From Prorocentrum cordatum (taxonomy: Eukaryota; Sar; Dinophyceae; Prorocentrales; Prorocentraceae), in assembly GCA_963575745.1 (NCBI GenBank), contig CAUYUJ010018560.1, forward strand, positions 734,813 through 798,812: a DNA stretch of 64,000 nucleotides, read 5' to 3'. How positions within the stretch are numbered: the stretch's first letter is position 1; each line of letters opens with the position of its first letter. Both the position numbers and the translations under genes were made by a program. This document shows, piece after piece, positions 62,390 to 64,000 of this stretch. Under the pieces are notes generated by a model. That model was not told the origin of the DNA and searched no databases. It was given only the letters and a program-made list of their open reading frames with translations.

Positions 62390-63300
62390 CAGCCCCCACA
62401 AGCCAGGCCCGGCGGGGTCGGGCAGCACCTGCCCCGCCCCGCCCTGACCCTCGATGGCAACCTCTGCCGTCGGAGTGGTCGCTGGCAAATCGGTGCTCTC
62501 GGGGTCGAGGGTCGCAGTCACAGCAGCCTCCTCGCTTCCGCTGCTCAGGCTGCTCTCGACCTGCTGGACCTGCGGATGTCCTGGATGAGGAGGGGGAGGT
62601 AGACCGCTCCCGCTGGCACCTCTCGAGCTGCTCGCCGCCTCCTGGATCGGTAGGTTCATGCCCATGTAGTGGGCGACCCCCTGGACGGCAGCGCCGATCT
62701 GAATTGGTCATCTGCACGAGCTGGTGGAGCGCCATGTTGGCGTTGCCCACCTGAGACTGGATGCCCTCGATGCTCTGCTGGATCGTGTCCACGGTGTCTC
62801 CGAGGACCTCGAACGTTCCGAAGGCCCCGCGAATGTGGGCAATCCCTTGGAAGATCTGCTGGAGCCCCTCCTCGACCTGATTCGAGCCCATCGGCTGGTG
62901 CAGCGAGGCGAACTCAAGCATCCTGTCCACCGCGGTCTGGATGCCCTTCATCGCCTTGATCCCCTCGGAGAAATCCTCCAGCTGCCACTGCAGAGCTTGG
63001 ATCATGGCGCACCCATTGGCCGTGCAGAGCGCCGCAGCTCCCTCCACGAACGTCGGATTGTTCTGGAGTGCCTCCACTATTCGAGCCGCCGCATCCGCCG
63101 CTGAGCGGGCTGCTTCTGCGGAGGACTCGGGGCGCCCTGCTGGAGGCTGGTCCTGATTCTTGGGAATCCAATGGAACCGATGGTCGCACCTTCGACACTT
63201 GGCCCCCCATCCGCGCCGGTTGCCGCGGTGCTTGATGTCCGGACACTGGCAGTTGCAAGCTGATGGGGGGGGCTCCTGAGGGCAGGGGCGGCGGAGCCGA
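62390..63300 (-). pseudogene. gag-like region with Cys-rich motif
   Basis: The minus strand reads ACNCQCPDIKHRGNRRGWGA then KCRRCDHRFHWIPKNQ (63.25-63.15 kb), a C-x-C...C-x2-C candidate zinc-binding motif, followed by VEALQNNPTFVEGAAALCTA, MIQALQWQLEDFSEGIKAMK, TAVDRMLEFASLHQPMGSNQ and QVGNANMALHQLVQM. A one-base shift near 62.70 kb moves to AVQGVAHYMGMNLPIQEAAS and a Ser/Pro-rich tail. An upstream Ala/Pro-rich frame (63.74-63.3 kb) probably belongs to it. Confidence 0.6.
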
Positions 63301-64000
63301 GCCTGTCCACGGGTCGCCCTCCTGGGCCCCCGTCGGAGCCGGAGGGCGAATGATCCTTGGCGCTGCTTTCATGGGTAGTGGCTCCCCCCAGGCGGCCGTT
63401 GGCGGAGGCTTGACCGGCGCCTTGGCGGCTGGGGGAATCTTGGGCCACGCCCTGGGGCAAGCAACTGTCTGCCCCTGAGTGGCCTCCGGCACCGTCATCT
63501 CGAGATCTACTCCGGTGCTCGCCTGAGGCCCGACTGCAACATCGGCTCCTGCTGCCGCCCCTGGGTCGAGGGGGGCGCCCTGGGGCGCCTCGGTCGCCGC
63601 GGCCTCTCCAGCCGCGCCTCCGCCCCGGAGCTGCCTCAACATCTCCTCTGCAGCCTCCTGGGCCACCGGCTTGTTCTTATGCTTCTCGGGGCCGGCACTC
63701 ACCTGGGCGTCTAGGCAGAAGATCGCTGCCAGTGGGATCGCCATCGATCGGTTCTGCCGAGGCTAGTCGCCTCGCGAGCCGAGGCCGGGCAACGCCCGGA
63801 GAGCGCTGAAAGCTTGGATGGCCTAAGCCTAAATGGACTACGGAGGTGAGGACAACTAGGGGCCCGCTGACTCGGTGGATCAACCCCGAGGCAATGAGAG
63901 CCCACAAAGGCCGAGGGGTGGCTGCGTGGGGCCCTCCTGAGCTTGACTTCCGGTACTCGTTGGCCTTGTTGAGCCTGTTGACGCCCATAGCTGGCCCCTG

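Larger units (their letters stand above)
58150..63990 (-). mobile_element. decayed Copia-type retrotransposon
   Basis: Down the minus strand the order is a gag-like region (63.3-62.4 kb), a preintegrase domain (62.0-61.35 kb), integrase (61.1-60.3 kb), RT (59.8-58.8 kb) and RNase H (58.8-58.16 kb). Integrase before RT places it with Copia. Multiple frameshifts, a central RT deletion and lost catalytic residues make it inactive. The element may extend beyond the window end. LTRs were not found. It belongs to a different family from the 16-29 kb copy, judging by its gag and the extra domain. Confidence 0.8.

Overview
The window looks like nuclear DNA of a dinoflagellate. Four observations support this. 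Multi-exon reading frames use GC-AG, GA-AG and GT-AG introns, and almost every acceptor reads AG|G. Copia-type LTR retrotransposon remains of several ages are abundant. Microsatellites and satellites are very dense in GC-rich DNA. Several short sequences match the 3' part of the dinoflagellate spliced leader (TTGGCTCAAG). The genus cannot be fixed from sequence alone. No tRNA, rRNA or CRISPR locus was seen.

Layout. 1-16 kb: no convincing gene; a mosaic of TCC/CAT microsatellites, 73-bp and 66-bp tandem repeats, a degenerate CCAAGANGGCC array, two or three foldback (MITE-like) elements and dispersed repeats. 16.2-30.5 kb: nested Copia elements, all on the minus strand. An old, frame-shifted copy (gag knuckles near 28.9-28.6 kb, integrase split between 27.9-27.3 and 20.3-19.8 kb, RT 17.8-17.0 kb, RNase H 17.0-16.2 kb) has been cut by a young, intact element at 20340-27321. 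The young element has two identical 177-bp LTRs, a 5-bp target duplication (GTGCA) and one 1,888-codon ORF that encodes a CCCH-finger Gag and an aspartic protease but no integrase, RT or RNase H. A separate RNase H relic ends at 29.84 kb.

32.4-52.4 kb: minus-strand host exons separated by poly-C-rich, repeat-filled introns. Eleven exons between 45341 and 33881 can be chained with compatible phase at nearly every junction into a protein of about 1,300 residues. Further exons lie upstream (47.6, 48.8, 49.98, 50.4 kb), at least one other gene ends at 51697, and another exon lies at 33.1-32.5 kb. I do not recognise any of these products. The introns hold a hairpin-rich satellite (43-44.7 kb) and two copies of a roughly 540-bp repeat whose ends coincide with splice-site-like sequences (introner-like).

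52.7-58 kb: a 100-N gap, a 325-bp satellite, a long CATA microsatellite, a gag relic and a repeat carrying a spliced-leader relic. 58.1-64 kb: a decayed Copia element on the minus strand (gag-like, a preintegrase domain, integrase, RT, RNase H) with several frameshifts and a damaged RT active site.

Every recognisable coding segment from 16 to 64 kb, host or transposon, is on the minus strand, as expected for a dinoflagellate unidirectional gene block.
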